Assembly (NCBI GenBank): GCA_023014485.1
Contig: JAJOZX010001574.1
Span: forward strand, 516,501-580,500
Direction of reading: 5' to 3'
Length of the DNA: 64,000 nt
Origin: Bathynomus jamesi
Lineage: Eukaryota; Arthropoda; Malacostraca; Isopoda; Cirolanidae
Within the stretch, counting starts at the first letter, position 1; every line of letters starts with the position of its first letter. Shown here one piece after another: positions 63,942-64,000 of the stretch. Under the pieces are notes generated by a model. That model did no database searches. It was not told the origin of the DNA and was given only the letters and a program-made list of their open reading frames with translations. The position numbers and the translations under genes are program-made.

Positions 63942-64000
63942 TTCAGGTTCTAGATATTCATCCCAATCTTTTTTGGTAGATGCCCTTCTGCATGAAGAGT

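Overview
The window is eukaryotic, A+T-rich and made almost entirely of nested transposable elements, with a thin scatter of host exons. An arthropod is the best guess. The reasons are fibrinogen-related exons split by short introns, many Tc1/mariner elements, Tigger, hAT, BEL/Pao, LINEs, a tRNA-derived SINE, Helitrons and a Polinton/Maverick. The species cannot be named from sequence alone. No bacterial genes, rRNA, CRISPR array or convincing intact cellular tRNA gene was seen.

Host signal. A minus-strand fibrinogen-related (FReD) gene lies at about 3.2-6.2 kb in four recognisable exons. A lone minus-strand exon sits at 459-567. A phase-consistent four-exon 3' end of an unrecognised acidic protein runs on the minus strand from 35401 down to 28626. 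A plus-strand exon pair sits at 20136-20237 and 22633-22753. Everything between is transposon or unassigned A+T-rich sequence.

Elements by region. 0.9-1.7 kb: a non-autonomous Helitron and a 203-bp foldback element. 6.3-8.8 kb: a foldback and a Tigger carrying a hAT MITE. 8.8-15.8 kb: copy 1 of a large DNA transposon with TIRs of about 640 bp and a transposase I cannot assign to a named superfamily; it is split by a Tc1 element and a 203-bp foldback. 17.1-19.1 kb: a mariner with an odd internal duplication. 20.5-22.0 kb: a hAT remnant and a third 203-bp foldback. 23.7-27.2 kb: a LINE split by a 622-bp element and a mariner. 27.4-28.5 kb: a divergent IS630/Tc1/mariner element. 29.1-33.0 kb: a second LINE split by a Helitron. 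34-38 kb: microsatellites, an LTR, hAT remnants and a dimeric SINE. 38.0-60.5 kb: copy 2 of the large transposon, broken by a hAT and by a complete 18.3-kb Polinton. 60.5-64 kb: the 3' end of a BEL/Pao element.

The Polinton (41311-59590) is the centrepiece. It has TIRs, a 6-bp target duplication, and a left block on the minus strand (protein-primed DNA polymerase B plus accessory genes). Its right block on the plus strand holds, in order: packaging ATPase, two small genes, integrase with chromodomain, penton-like minor capsid, small basic protein, major capsid and adenain-like protease. A spliced minus-strand accessory gene and long inverted repeats lie near the right end. Most genes carry frameshifts or stops, so this copy looks dead (or indel-rich in the assembly). 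A hAT with an exact 8-bp target duplication sits inside one of its genes.

The two copies of the large transposon serve as each other's empty sites. This gives base-precise insertion boundaries for four unrelated elements and the order of nesting.
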